DNA of 64,000 bases, from positions 868,001 through 932,000 of the forward strand of contig NZ_CANMNI010000002.1 of NCBI RefSeq assembly GCF_947499215.1, written 5' to 3'. Positions 45,563 to 54,531 of the stretch are shown in pieces. The notes below the pieces were generated by a model, which was not told where the DNA came from, searched no databases, and saw only the letters and a list, made by a program, of their open reading frames with translations. This DNA is from an uncultured Pontibacter sp. Lineage in GTDB: Bacteria; Bacteroidota; Bacteroidia; Cytophagales; Hymenobacteraceae. The stretch's first letter is position 1. The number at the start of each line of letters is the position of its first letter. The translations under genes and the position numbers were made by a program.

Positions 45563-45637
45563 GGGGTGTTAGCTCAGCTGGTTCAGAGCACCTGCCTTAC
45601 AAGCAGGGGGTCACTGGTTCGAATCCAGTACGCCCCA
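45563..45637 (+). tRNA. tRNA-Val(UAC)
   Basis: 75 nucleotides folding as a standard cloverleaf: acceptor GGGGTGT with ACGCCCC, D arm AGCTCAGCTGG, anticodon arm CCTGC-CTTACAA-GCAGG with anticodon TAC at 45598-45600, and T arm CTGGTTCGAATCCAG. Discriminator base A at 45637; the CCA end is not encoded. A single tRNA gene with its own promoter and a hairpin terminator. Confidence 0.97.
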
Positions 45638-45638
45638 C

Positions 45639-45671
45639 AAAAGGACAACGTAAAAGTTGTCCTTTTTTTAT
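45639..45671 (+). terminator. tRNA-Val terminator
   Basis: AAAAGGACAAC / GTTGTCCTTTT stem followed by a T run, directly after the tRNA. Confidence 0.85.
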
Positions 45672-46109
45672 GTCCATACTTTTCTGAAAGCCCTGATTTT
45701 CACGGCTATACACCAGTCTATTTTACAGGCCTCCTAGCGTCAATCCTACGTAGTGAAGCTATGCAAAGCAAGAGTTGAATTTGCCCTTGAGTGAATAGTT
45801 TTCTATAGCACTCAACAGTCATACCCCATCCCTTCTACACTCACCTTTTTAAACTAACGAACCAGTCGCTGAACATGGTATGAATTCCCCAGCTAGTTGG
45901 TGGCGGTTGAGTCTATCTGGCTTTATCAGATATACCCCTTGGCCAATTCATTCAATTGAATATGGGTATCAGATGCTTTACTTCTTCCTGAATCCCTCTC
46001 CGAAAAATTCCAGTATCTCTGCAGGATAAATAAGGGTGACTCATAAAAATCATAAAAGGCCATACCCTCTTGGGCTGGCCTGCGTCTAATTTTTCTAAAT
46101 ACTTTTGAT
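45672..46109. other. Gene-free stretch between tRNA-Val and coaE
   Basis: 438 bases with no gene I can support. A 45-codon minus-strand ORF (45926-46063) exists but has no recognisable features. Contains several TATACC motif copies. Confidence 0.5.
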
Positions 46110-46703
46110 TTATCCTTTAGAGAGGAACTCCTGATGCAAGGCGAGCACCTGCGGGATGATGAGTTGTTTCTCATCATTGTAGACAACATGCTGGGCCCGG
46201 GCTATCTTCTCCTCCTCGCTCAGCTGTTTGGCGATAATGGCTTTGATGTCGGCTTCCGTGCGGTGGGTATCGCGCTTGAGGAGTCGCTTCAGACGCACGT
46301 CCAAGGGGGCCGACACCACTATGATCTCGTCCAGCTGCCGCCAAGATTCCGATTCAAACATAAGCGCCGCCTCTTTGATCAGGTATGGCGCACTGGCATT
46401 GGCAGCAGCCCAGCGCTCAAAATCGGTACCTACGTGCGGGTGCACCAAGGCATTGAGTTGGTTAAGGCGTTCTTGGTTGTTGAAGACAACAGAAGCGAGG
46501 TAAGTGCGATTTAGCTGCCCCTGTGGGGTATAGGTTTCCTCACCGAAAGCTTCCTGTAGTTCTCGCTTCAAGGCTTGGTCATACTGCATCACCCACTTGG
46601 CGCGCGTATCGGCATCGTACACGGGTATACCCAGCACATCGAACATACGGCACACAATGGTCTTGCCCACGCCTATACCTCCGGTTACACCTATTTTCAG
46701 CAT
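46110..46703 (-). CDS. coaE: Dephospho-CoA kinase
   Basis: 197 residues from ATG 46703 (MLKIGVTGGIGVGKTIVCRMF); upstream in-frame codons overlap the YbbR gene end and are not conserved. The P-loop GGIGVGKT (8-15), DADTRAKWVMQYD, HPHVGTDFERW and a lid with RLKRLLKRDTHR are in place. It makes the last phosphorylation in CoA synthesis. It is the last gene of the nusB-to-coaE operon, 8 bases after the YbbR gene. Confidence 0.95.
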   Translation of the reverse strand: MLKIGVTGGIGVGKTIVCRMFDVLGIPVYDADTRAKWVMQYDQALKRELQEAFGEETYTPQGQLNRTYLASVVFNNQERLNQLNALVHPHVGTDFERWAAANASAPYLIKEAALMFESESWRQLDEIIVVSAPLDVRLKRLLKRDTHRTEADIKAIIAKQLSEEEKIARAQHVVYNDEKQLIIPQVLALHQEFLSKG

Positions 46704-46711
46704 GGAGTTAA

Positions 46712-47689
46712 CTATCTTTCTAATGTGGCTTTGATGCGCTCTGGCCAAAGCGTAATGTTGCGGGCTCCGGCAGGCTTCTGTACCAGCTCAGGCACGACAG
46801 TTGAATCCAATCGGTTATACCTAGAGAAATCGACTACCGCCTTAAATGCGTCCGAGTTGATAAAAGCACTGGAGTCTTCAAGCGCCAGATAGCGAATCAG
46901 GACAACCTGTGGGCGCAAGGTTACTTCTGTTCTCAACGGTACGTTTACCAACTCAGGTGTCACCTGCAGTTCACGTTGTTGCAGCGGTTTTACCCGCACC
47001 GCAACCGTTGCTTCACTTATATCAGCCTTCACCATCGACTTGTTATCGTACTCAATGGGCACTACTATCTTAGCTGACTCAGTTAGGTTGGTAATAGGCA
47101 GACGCAACAGGAAGGGGTCTGGAAGGCTGTCGACCATGGAGGATGGCCCTTGAAAGGAAATAGTATCAGGAGAGATGCGGACCGGGCGCAACATGGCATG
47201 CCGATCATCGGTTACTCTTTGTTTCGGGTCGAGCTTGAGTGGGATGCGCCGCGTCACTCTTGTATTGAAATCGAAGAACAGCGTATCCGTTACCACGAAA
47301 TTCAGCTGCAAACCATCCATGGCATTTACCAAAGCGGGGCGCAGGGCAGATCCTAACAGATAGTTGTTACGGGGCAGGTTGCGGATGTATACCTCGGCAG
47401 GTTGTACTTCTACCTTCAGCGACTTGCGGAGCAATTTCCAGCCTTTGCCAGTCACATTCACCATCACTTCCTCTGGCAAGGGCTTGATAGGCACAAGGCG
47501 CTGGTCGCTGTACACGAAACGCACCGGGTAGGTGGTTTGGGTAGAATAGCTTTTGTTAAGGGCATTGAGCAGCCAGAAAGTAGAGGCTGCCACAAAACAG
47601 AGCACTACAATTCTCCAGTAGTGCTCTGTTTGGGGCTTAAATGGCCTTACAAACCATAAAATGATATTTCGGGCTTTCTCAAACGACAA
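46712..47689 (-). CDS. YbbR-domain membrane protein
   Basis: 325 residues: an N-terminal membrane helix (about 26-46, VVLCFVAASTFWLLNALN) and YbbR-like repeats (VMVNVTGKGWKLLRKSLKVE, ISFQGPSSMVDSLPDPFLL, VAVRVKPLQQRELQV). In Firmicutes YbbR (CdaR) controls a c-di-AMP cyclase; in Bacteroidota the conserved partner genes are coaE and yajC, seen here too. Function unproven. Confidence 0.87.
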   Translation of the reverse strand: MSFEKARNIILWFVRPFKPQTEHYWRIVVLCFVAASTFWLLNALNKSYSTQTTYPVRFVYSDQRLVPIKPLPEEVMVNVTGKGWKLLRKSLKVEVQPAEVYIRNLPRNNYLLGSALRPALVNAMDGLQLNFVVTDTLFFDFNTRVTRRIPLKLDPKQRVTDDRHAMLRPVRISPDTISFQGPSSMVDSLPDPFLLRLPITNLTESAKIVVPIEYDNKSMVKADISEATVAVRVKPLQQRELQVTPELVNVPLRTEVTLRPQVVLIRYLALEDSSAFINSDAFKAVVDFSRYNRLDSTVVPELVQKPAGARNITLWPERIKATLER

Positions 47690-47701
47690 GGTTTCTTATC
47701 C

Positions 47702-48004
47702 TTATTTCACTTTTGCAGTAGCTTCCAGCGAGATAGCGGATTTCTCGAACACAAGGCGTATACCTTTGTCTACCTCTATCTCTACGGTGTCATCGTTTAC
47801 TGCTGTTAAACGACCATGCAGTCCGCCTATTGTAACAACTTGCATGCCTTTGGTCAGCTCTTCACGGAATTTTTTCTGGTCCTTGGCTTTCTTCTGCTGC
47901 GGACGGATCATGAAAAAATAGAAAACAAGGATAATAGCGCCGAACATTAACAGCTGAGGCAGCATGCCCCCGTCTGGTGCGGCTTGAAGGAATATCGTTT
48001 GCAT
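47702..48004 (-). CDS. yajC: Preprotein translocase subunit YajC
   Basis: 100 residues: one membrane helix (about 16-34) followed by the MIRPQQKKAKDQKKFREEL motif and a small cytoplasmic domain with VVTIGGLHGRLTAVNDDTVEIEVD. It assists SecDF-YidC in secretion. It sits in the operon between the DUF1573 lipoprotein and the YbbR gene. Confidence 0.95.
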   Translation of the reverse strand: MQTIFLQAAPDGGMLPQLLMFGAIILVFYFFMIRPQQKKAKDQKKFREELTKGMQVVTIGGLHGRLTAVNDDTVEIEVDKGIRLVFEKSAISLEATAKVK

Positions 48005-48037
48005 AAAAAAGGTTGTACTCTTATTAAAGAGTGGTTC

Positions 48038-48577
48038 TTAGTTGAGTCTTACCGGGCCATCAGCGCCCGCAGTTGGTATGCTAGAAGAGGCTACATTGCC
48101 TTTCATAGACACTCGCATGATGTTCGGCTCCGTGTTAGCACGGATAGTCACCGTAGGCGACTGCTGTCCAGGCTTGTTTCTGCTGTCGAAGCGTACTTTC
48201 ACTTGGCCTTCCTCACCCGGTGCAACAGGAGTTTTAGTCCAGTCAGGGGCGGTACAGCCACAAGAAGCCGAAGCACTCTCGATGATCAACGGAGCTTTAC
48301 CCGTGTTGGTAAACTTAAAGGTATGCTCTACCACTTCACCTTCTTTGATAGTACCAAAGTCATACTCAGTTTCTTGGAAAGACATCACAGCGGCGTTCTC
48401 GGCATTGGCAGTTTGGCCAGTAGCCACCACGTTCGGGTTTTCAACTTGCTGTGGCTGTGCTACCGCTGCGGTTGTTTCAGCAGTAGTTGCCTCTGAATCT
48501 GTCGTGTTGTTCTGGTCGCAGCTGGTCACTGTCATGGCAGTGCCAAGTGCTAGGGCTAATAAGAAATTCTTTTTCAT
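48038..48577 (-). CDS. DUF1573 lipoprotein
   Basis: 179 residues. MKKNFLLALALGTAMTVTSC places the lipidated Cys at 20, followed by a low-complexity linker to about 55. The DUF1573 domain then has the typical EYDFGTIKEGEVVEHTFKF, SASCGCTAPDWTKTPV and GEEGQVKVRFDSRNKPGQQ, an Ig-like fold. It is 33 bases upstream of yajC, a conserved Bacteroidota neighbour. Role unknown. Confidence 0.92.
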   Translation of the reverse strand: MKKNFLLALALGTAMTVTSCDQNNTTDSEATTAETTAAVAQPQQVENPNVVATGQTANAENAAVMSFQETEYDFGTIKEGEVVEHTFKFTNTGKAPLIIESASASCGCTAPDWTKTPVAPGEEGQVKVRFDSRNKPGQQSPTVTIRANTEPNIMRVSMKGNVASSSIPTAGADGPVRLN

Positions 48578-48602
48578 ATCAGGTAAACAGCTTTAAGCTT
48601 AA

Positions 48603-49601
48603 TTATAGTTTCGAAATGATGTTTTGAGCAAATTCCATCGTGCTGGCACTTCCGCCCAAGTCGCCTGTGCACTGCTCTCTGTTAGCAAGTGTCGCATCCA
48701 AGGCTTTCTCTATGCGCTCGCCCTCTTCTTTCAGATCGATGTGGTGAAGCATCATGATGGCAGAGCGTAATAGGGCTGTCGGGTTTGCTTTGCCTTGACC
48801 GGCAATATCAGGAGCAGAACCGTGTACCGCCTCGAAGATAGCCATGTCGTTGCCGATGTTGGCGCCGGAAACCACACCCAGACCGCCTACCAGACCAGCG
48901 CACAGGTCAGACAGAATATCGCCGAACAGGTTGGTGGTTACGATCACATCGAACTGCTCTGGCTTAATTACCAGCTGCATGCACATGTTGTCGATAATCT
49001 TGTCGTCGTACTGGATGTGCGGATATTCTTTCGCGATCTCGCTAGCCTCACTCAAGAACAAGGCGCCGGCGCTCTTCAGGATGTTGGCCTTGTGCACCGC
49101 TGTTACTTTCTTGCAGTTGTGCTTGTTGGCATATTCGAAAGCAGCACGTACAATCTTGCGGCAACCTACACGCGTCAAGCGGGCCACAGAGTCAGATATC
49201 TGCAAGCGCTCGTCGAACATCTCTAAGCCAGAGTACAGGCCTTCGGTGTTCTCGCGGAACAGCACCAAGTTTACGTTCTCGAAGCGGGTATTCACGCCGG
49301 GCGTGGTTTTGGCGGGACGCACGTTGGAGTACAGGTCGAACATCTGGCGCAGCTGCACATTGATGCTCTTAAAGCCTTTGCCTACCGGCGTGGTAATAGG
49401 GCCTTTCAAAGCCACTTTGTTCTTCTTTAGTGAGGCTATTAGTGTAGACGGAATCAGTTCACCAATCGAATCGAAAGTGGTCTGTCCTGCATTTTCCTCT
49501 TCCCAAGTCACAGGCACGTTAGCTGCACTAAATACGGCTTTAACTGCTTCTGTGATCTCTGGTCCTATCCCGTCGCCGGGAATCAGTGTAATTTCTCTCA
49601 T
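48603..49601 (-). CDS. NAD-type isocitrate dehydrogenase
   Basis: 332 residues of the isocitrate/isopropylmalate dehydrogenase family. ITLIPGDGIGPEI opens the fold; NVQLRQMFDLYSNVRPAKT and LVLFRENTEGLYSGLEM bind isocitrate; HKANILKSAGALFL and NLFGDILSDLCAGLVGG carry the Lys and Asp metal site; FEAVHGSAPDIAGQGKANPT is the cofactor loop. The small size and ENTEGLYSGLE type point to NAD-dependent isocitrate dehydrogenase rather than isopropylmalate dehydrogenase. Inserted between the YtxH and DUF1573 genes of the nusB-coaE row. Confidence 0.9.
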   Translation of the reverse strand: MREITLIPGDGIGPEITEAVKAVFSAANVPVTWEEENAGQTTFDSIGELIPSTLIASLKKNKVALKGPITTPVGKGFKSINVQLRQMFDLYSNVRPAKTTPGVNTRFENVNLVLFRENTEGLYSGLEMFDERLQISDSVARLTRVGCRKIVRAAFEYANKHNCKKVTAVHKANILKSAGALFLSEASEIAKEYPHIQYDDKIIDNMCMQLVIKPEQFDVIVTTNLFGDILSDLCAGLVGGLGVVSGANIGNDMAIFEAVHGSAPDIAGQGKANPTALLRSAIMMLHHIDLKEEGERIEKALDATLANREQCTGDLGGSASTMEFAQNIISKL

Positions 49602-49603
49602 GG

Positions 49604-49909
49604 CTATATTTCTTTCCTGCTATTGATCTCGTTGATAAGTGAATCCACATCGCCCAGAAGCTTCTCGGCTTTGTCCTTGGCATCCTGTATCACACGCTGG
49701 CCTTCAGACTTGGCGCTTGTTGTTACCAAGTTACGGTCTTCCACCAGTTCTTCCAGCAGGTCTGAAAGGGTATCACGGTATTTTTCCAGTCGGTAGCTCA
49801 GCCAGCTGCGCGTCTCTCTGCCTTTTTCGGGGGCAAACAGAATGCCTGCCACGGCTCCCACAGCGGCGCCTGACACAAAAAACAGTATATTGCTCGTCTT
49901 CTTACTCAT
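49604..49909 (-). CDS. YtxH-domain membrane protein
   Basis: 101 residues: ILFFVSGAAVGAVAGILFAPEKG is the YtxH membrane motif, followed by a charged helical coiled coil (RLEKYRDTLSDLLEELVEDR). These proteins are stress-associated membrane anchors of unknown mechanism. Its stop is 2 bases from the isocitrate dehydrogenase start. Confidence 0.88.
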   Translation of the reverse strand: MSKKTSNILFFVSGAAVGAVAGILFAPEKGRETRSWLSYRLEKYRDTLSDLLEELVEDRNLVTTSAKSEGQRVIQDAKDKAEKLLGDVDSLINEINSRKEI

Positions 49910-49989
49910 AGGGTTATCTATATACTTATATATTGGGTACGTAATTTCCCCCTTTTACGATATAACAGCCTTTTTAGCCGTTATATACT

Positions 49990-51162
49990 TTATTTGTTGT
50001 CGATAAGACCACGACCTGACTTGCGTATGTCGCCCTTAGTGGTCAGCTCCTGCGCCATCTTATCCAACACACCGTTCACAAACTGCTTGCTCTTTGGCGT
50101 GCTGTATAGCTTGGATATCTCAATGTATTCGTTGATGGTCACTTTGACAGGTATGCTTCTGAAGATGTGCATCTCACAAAGCGCCATTTTCAGGATGATT
50201 TTGTCCAGCAGGGCCACACGCTCCACATCCCAGTTTTTCACGCTTGCGGCAATCATAGCCTCGTACTTCTCGTCGTCCTGAAGGGTCTGGTGAAAGAGTT
50301 CCTCGAAGAAAGCTTTATCGTCTTCCCAGTTAGCAGAAAGGTCCAGCAATACCGGCTCCTCTTCTGTCTCTTCGCCAAACATCTTAACAGTCTTGTTAAC
50401 CAGGCTTTTCACAATGGATTTGTTCTCCACCCAGTTCAAATCCTGCTCTTCAAACAAAGATTGTAAGTTTTTTTCTTTAAAAATAATGTTTTTGAAAATA
50501 TGTTTCACCACTTCCAAGTCCTCCTCAAGGGTGGGCTCAGGCAGTGCCAAGTAGTTCAAAAACACTTCATCCTGCTTCAGAATGTTTTTATAAACCGCGC
50601 GGATTTCGCTGATGTCAGAACCCCAGCTAATGTTGCGGCGGATGATGTTTTCCTGATAAGACTTGTTGCTGAGGATGCGCTGTGCCACGCGGTTGTTTAG
50701 GAAACGCTTCACATCTGGGCCTTTGGCCTCCGTGAAACGCTTTTCTTTCTTTTCTTCTTCGTCTTCCACCAACTCATTGAGCAACTGCAGTATCTGCAAC
50801 GTGCCGAGGTAGTGATCATAAATCCGCTCCACAGCACCCATCATCTGGTTGCTATAGTGCTTGTAATCCTTTTTGACGGTGTTCTGGTAGTAGACGATGG
50901 CTCTGTTTACCGCATCGATTATCTCCTTGTCAGTCTCCTCTGTCTCGAACTGCCCGGTTTCGTGCCATTCTTTGAAGAGCAGCTGAGCGATTTGCTTTCT
51001 GCCTTCGAGCAGTTTCTTGTCCTGCACCTCCATGGAGTTCAGGTCTGGAGCGAAGTCATCGGCTATCTGGTCGAGGGCCAGCTGGTAATCTGAACCTTCG
51101 GCCTGTTTGTAGGCATAGATGGCTTGCATAGCCTTGATTCGAAGTGTTCTGCGGTTGAGCAT
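49990..51162 (-). CDS. nusB: Transcription antitermination factor NusB, long form
   Basis: 390 residues against about 140 in E. coli. The C-terminal 130 residues hold the NusB core: WDVERVALLDKIILKMALCE, IPVKVTINEYIEISKLYSTP and KSKQFVNGVLDKMAQEL. The N-terminal 240 residues are helical and start LNRRTLRIKAMQAIYAYKQAEG, an extension usual in Bacteroidota. NusB binds boxA RNA with NusE during rRNA antitermination. It is the first gene of the operon running to coaE. Confidence 0.92.
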   Translation of the reverse strand: MLNRRTLRIKAMQAIYAYKQAEGSDYQLALDQIADDFAPDLNSMEVQDKKLLEGRKQIAQLLFKEWHETGQFETEETDKEIIDAVNRAIVYYQNTVKKDYKHYSNQMMGAVERIYDHYLGTLQILQLLNELVEDEEEKKEKRFTEAKGPDVKRFLNNRVAQRILSNKSYQENIIRRNISWGSDISEIRAVYKNILKQDEVFLNYLALPEPTLEEDLEVVKHIFKNIIFKEKNLQSLFEEQDLNWVENKSIVKSLVNKTVKMFGEETEEEPVLLDLSANWEDDKAFFEELFHQTLQDDEKYEAMIAASVKNWDVERVALLDKIILKMALCEMHIFRSIPVKVTINEYIEISKLYSTPKSKQFVNGVLDKMAQELTTKGDIRKSGRGLIDNK

Positions 51163-51297
51163 AATAGTAATTTAAAGAACGTATTGGTTGATTGTATTAT
51201 TACTGCAATAGACGCCGAGGCATCGGGCACAGCAAAAGTCACTGTGATAAACTTATACGCAAAGGCAGGCCTGTGCGCTAAAAAATAGGGTAAGTGT

Positions 51298-51337
51298 AAA
51301 ACAAAAGTGCCACAGGTTAATGCAGCACTTTTGTTTT
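51298..51337 (-). terminator. Terminator of leucine dehydrogenase-type gene
   Basis: AAAACAAAAGTGC / GCACTTTTGTTTT, a 13-bp perfect stem with A/T ends, downstream of the minus-strand gene. Confidence 0.85.
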
Positions 51338-51360
51338 ATTCTTTTATCAAAAGGAAGACC

Positions 51361-52461
51361 TTAGAAAGTAGATCTTACTTTGCTGATGCTGTTAATACGC
51401 TTCTCAGCCATTTTGGTGGCAGCCAGCTGCGTATACATGCCTTCTTTCTCAGCCATCTCGAAGATGTCCAAGGTATAGCCGTAGATACGCTCCGTCTGGG
51501 CATAGGCGCTCTCACGGTTGTAGCCGTGCAGCTCAGAGTATACGTTGATCAAACCACCTGCATTGATCAGGAAGTCCGGTGCGTATACGATGCCTTTGTC
51601 TACCAGCGCAGGTCCATGCACTGTCTCGTCGCGCAGCTGGTTGTTTGCGCAACCCGCAATTACCTGGCACTTCAGACGACCAAGCGTGTTGTCGTTAATG
51701 GTACCACCCAAGGCGCAAGGCGAGTAGATATCCACGTCTAAGTCGTAGATTTCATCCATACCCACGATTTTGGCGTTGTATTTGGCAGACACTTCACGCA
51801 GACGGTCTTCGTAGATGTCGGTAATGAAGATTTGAGCATTCTCTTTGGCAAGCAGCTCCACTAGGTAGCCACCAACGTGACCAACACCCTGCACAGAGAT
51901 TTTTTTGCCGGAAAGTGAATCAGAACCGAAGGCCTTCTTGGCAGCGGCTTTCATGCCCATGTAGGTACCGTAAGCCGTTACCGGAGACGGGTCACCGCCA
52001 CCGCCCATAGACTCAGGAAGGCCAGATACGTGCTCAGTCTCCATGCGGATGTACTCCATGTCTTTGGTTGTCATCCCCACGTCCTCAGCTGTGATGTAGG
52101 CACCGTTCAGGTTTTTCACGAAACGGCCGAAACGACGAAGCAGGGCTTCGTTTTTATCTTTTTTGGCGTCGCCGATGATCACTGCTTTACCACCACCTAG
52201 GTTCAGACCAGAGATAGCGGCTTTGTAAGTCATACCTCTTGAAAGACGCAACACATCGTCAAGCGCCTCAGCCTCAGAAGCATAAGACCACATACGAGTA
52301 CCACCCAACGCTGGGCCAAGTACAGTGTTGTGGATACCGATGATAGCTTTCAGGCCAGTTTCTTTGTCGTGGCAGAAAACTACTTTCTCATGGTTATACT
52401 CTGATATCTGACCGAAGACCGACTTGTCCTTCTTCAGTTCAACTTCTTTTAGTTCGACCAT
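51361..52461 (-). CDS. Leucine dehydrogenase-type GLFV dehydrogenase
   Basis: 366 residues. The first domain reads HNTVLGPALGGTRMWSY, then SRGMTYKAAISGLNLGGGKAVI with catalytic Lys80 and Lys92, and TAEDVGMTTKDMEYI. The Rossmann domain has ISVQGVGHVGGYL. The GTRMW and LGGGKAVI forms fit branched-chain amino acid (leucine) dehydrogenase. It would interconvert leucine and its keto acid, feeding branched fatty acid synthesis. Single gene with a well-spaced promoter. Confidence 0.9.
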   Translation of the reverse strand: MVELKEVELKKDKSVFGQISEYNHEKVVFCHDKETGLKAIIGIHNTVLGPALGGTRMWSYASEAEALDDVLRLSRGMTYKAAISGLNLGGGKAVIIGDAKKDKNEALLRRFGRFVKNLNGAYITAEDVGMTTKDMEYIRMETEHVSGLPESMGGGGDPSPVTAYGTYMGMKAAAKKAFGSDSLSGKKISVQGVGHVGGYLVELLAKENAQIFITDIYEDRLREVSAKYNAKIVGMDEIYDLDVDIYSPCALGGTINDNTLGRLKCQVIAGCANNQLRDETVHGPALVDKGIVYAPDFLINAGGLINVYSELHGYNRESAYAQTERIYGYTLDIFEMAEKEGMYTQLAATKMAEKRINSISKVRSTF

Positions 52462-52486
52462 TTATGAATTTGATTAAGGGTTATTC

Positions 52487-52494
52487 TATCTTTG
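52487..52494 (+). promoter_or_regulatory. Candidate -7 element for ABC half-transporter 1
   Basis: TATCTTTG matches TAnnTTTG, 117 bases before the GTG start. -33 unclear. Confidence 0.35.
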
Positions 52495-52530
52495 TAGTAG
52501 TCAGGAAGAGACGCCTCCCGTTTCGTGCTG

Positions 52531-52560
52531 CAAAATTAATTCTTTTTTTGATTTATTCAA
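52531..52560 (-). promoter_or_regulatory. Promoter of leucine dehydrogenase-type gene
   Basis: On the minus strand TTG (52560-52558), 19 bases, TAATTTTG (52538-52531). Spacing and box are close to the Bacteroidota ideal; start ATG 70 bases on. Confidence 0.6.
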
Positions 52561-52610
52561 TTTGTAGGTCATAACTCTACGTAAAAGCCTCTGAGTTCCA
52601 TATTCTTGCT

Positions 52611-54395
52611 GTGAAATCACTTCGTTACCTCAATAAATACCTCCTCAAGTATAAATACCGCCTCCTGTGGGGGCTGGTGTTTATTATCATTTCCAACTTT
52701 TTCCAGATTCTGCCCGCGCAGGTGGTCCGCCATGCTTTCAATCTGATTAAAGAAGGGATTAACCTGCACAACCTCTTTGAGGGTATGGCGCAACAAGATA
52801 CGGTGTATGACACCTTCGCCAGTAGTATTTTGGTGTATGGGGTAATCATTCTGGTGATGGCGCTTTTGCGTGGCTTGTTCCTGTTCTTCGTACGACAGAC
52901 GATCATCGTGATGAGCCGCCTGATTGAGAATGACCTCAAGAATGAGATTTACGAGCACTACCAGAGTCTGCCGCTCAGTTTTTACCGCAAAAACAACACA
53001 GGCGACTTGATGTCTCGCATTTCCGAGGACGTGAGCCGCGTGCGCATGTACCTCGGGCCAGCCATTATGTATGGTATTAACCTTGTGATCCTTTTCCTGA
53101 TGGTTATACCTTACATGCTGTCGGTGAACGTGAAGCTCACGCTCTATACCCTGATTCCGCTTCCGATTCTGGCCATCAGCATTTACTACGTCAACAACAT
53201 CATCGAGCGCAAGTCCGACGAGATACAGCGCAGCCTCTCCGGTATAACCACCTTTGTGCAGGAGGCTTTTTCAGGTATAAGGGTGCTCAAATCCTTTGTG
53301 CGGGAAGACGACTCACACAATAACTTTACCAAGGCCAGCAACAACTATAAAGACAAGTCGCTGGAGCTGAACTTTGTGAACTCGCTCTTTTTCCCGCTGG
53401 TGCTATTTCTGGTAGGTCTGAGCACAATTATTACGGTATACATTGGCGGTCAGGAAGTGATGAACGGTAGCATTACCACAGGTAATATTGCCGAGTTTAT
53501 CATCTACGTAAACATGCTCACGTGGCCGGTTACCTCGCTCGGCTGGACGGCCAGTCTGGTGCAGCGAGCAGCCGCTTCGCAAGCCCGCATCAATGAGTTC
53601 CTGAACACCAAAAACGACATTGTATCACGCGAGAACCTTAGCAAGCCTATTGAGGGCGATATAATTTTCGAAAATGTAGATTTTGTATACCCTGACACCA
53701 ACATCCATGCGCTGAAGAACATCTCGTTCCGCATCAACCACGGTGAGACGCTCGCCATAATCGGTAACACGGGTTCGGGCAAAAGCACCATTGCTACCCT
53801 CTTGCCGCGCATGTACGACGCGACTAGCGGCCGCATTCTGATAGACGGTGTAGATGTGCGCGACTATAATTTGGAGAGCCTGCGCAGTCAGATTGGCTAC
53901 GTCCCGCAGGATGTGTTCTTGTTCTCCGACTCCATCCGCAACAACATTGGTTTCGGGTTGCCAAGCATTACGGAAGAGCAAATGGTGCAGTCCGCCAAAG
54001 ACGCCGATGTGTACGAGAACATCATGCGCTTCCCCGAGCAGTTCGATACAAAACTAGGCGAACGTGGCATTACCCTTTCCGGCGGCCAAAAGCAGCGTGT
54101 CTCCATTGCCAGAGCGCTGGTGCGCGAGCCAAGTATCCTCATCCTCGACGACTCACTCTCGGCTGTGGATACCAAAACGGAGAATGCCATCCTCAACAGT
54201 TTGCGCCGCATCATGGCGAACCGTACCTCGATCATCATTTCGCACAGAGTGTCTTCCGTAAAACTGGCGGACAAGATTCTGGTGCTCGACGACGGGGAGA
54301 TTGTGCAACACGGTACGCATGAGGAGTTGATACAGCAACAGGGCTTGTATAAGGTGCTTTATGAGCGCCAGTTGCAGGCGGAGGATTCGCAGTAG
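52611..54395 (+). CDS. ABC exporter half-transporter with degenerate Walker B (heterodimer half A)
   Basis: 594 residues with a GTG start: six-helix membrane domain (1-345), then an ATPase. Walker A is GNTGSGKST (385-393), the signature LSGGQKQRVSIARAL is normal, and the H-loop His is 545 (IISHR). The Walker B reads ILILDDSLSAVD, so the residue after the metal Asp513 is Asp514, where active half-transporters have the catalytic Glu. This is the hallmark of the degenerate partner in heterodimeric exporters such as TM287/288 or BmrCD. The matching partner is the gene at 56288. Convergent with it. Confidence 0.92.
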   Translation: MKSLRYLNKYLLKYKYRLLWGLVFIIISNFFQILPAQVVRHAFNLIKEGINLHNLFEGMAQQDTVYDTFASSILVYGVIILVMALLRGLFLFFVRQTIIVMSRLIENDLKNEIYEHYQSLPLSFYRKNNTGDLMSRISEDVSRVRMYLGPAIMYGINLVILFLMVIPYMLSVNVKLTLYTLIPLPILAISIYYVNNIIERKSDEIQRSLSGITTFVQEAFSGIRVLKSFVREDDSHNNFTKASNNYKDKSLELNFVNSLFFPLVLFLVGLSTIITVYIGGQEVMNGSITTGNIAEFIIYVNMLTWPVTSLGWTASLVQRAAASQARINEFLNTKNDIVSRENLSKPIEGDIIFENVDFVYPDTNIHALKNISFRINHGETLAIIGNTGSGKSTIATLLPRMYDATSGRILIDGVDVRDYNLESLRSQIGYVPQDVFLFSDSIRNNIGFGLPSITEEQMVQSAKDADVYENIMRFPEQFDTKLGERGITLSGGQKQRVSIARALVREPSILILDDSLSAVDTKTENAILNSLRRIMANRTSIIISHRVSSVKLADKILVLDDGEIVQHGTHEELIQQQGLYKVLYERQLQAEDSQ

Positions 54396-54531
54396 CCATA
54401 ATCGCCTGATCTACTTTTACTTTGAAAACCAAGCATTTACAAAGTCTGTGTTTAGAGCTCGGGAATTTTTTGATACAGAAACTGTTATAAGTACGTATAG
54501 CAATTTTATATGACCTTCTAACACTCTATCT

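Noticed and set aside
45926..46063. 45-codon minus-strand ORF (MAFYDFYESPLFILQRYW) between coaE and tRNA-Val
   Set aside because: No recognisable domain or membrane pattern, and no sign of coding-type base use. Chance ORF more likely.
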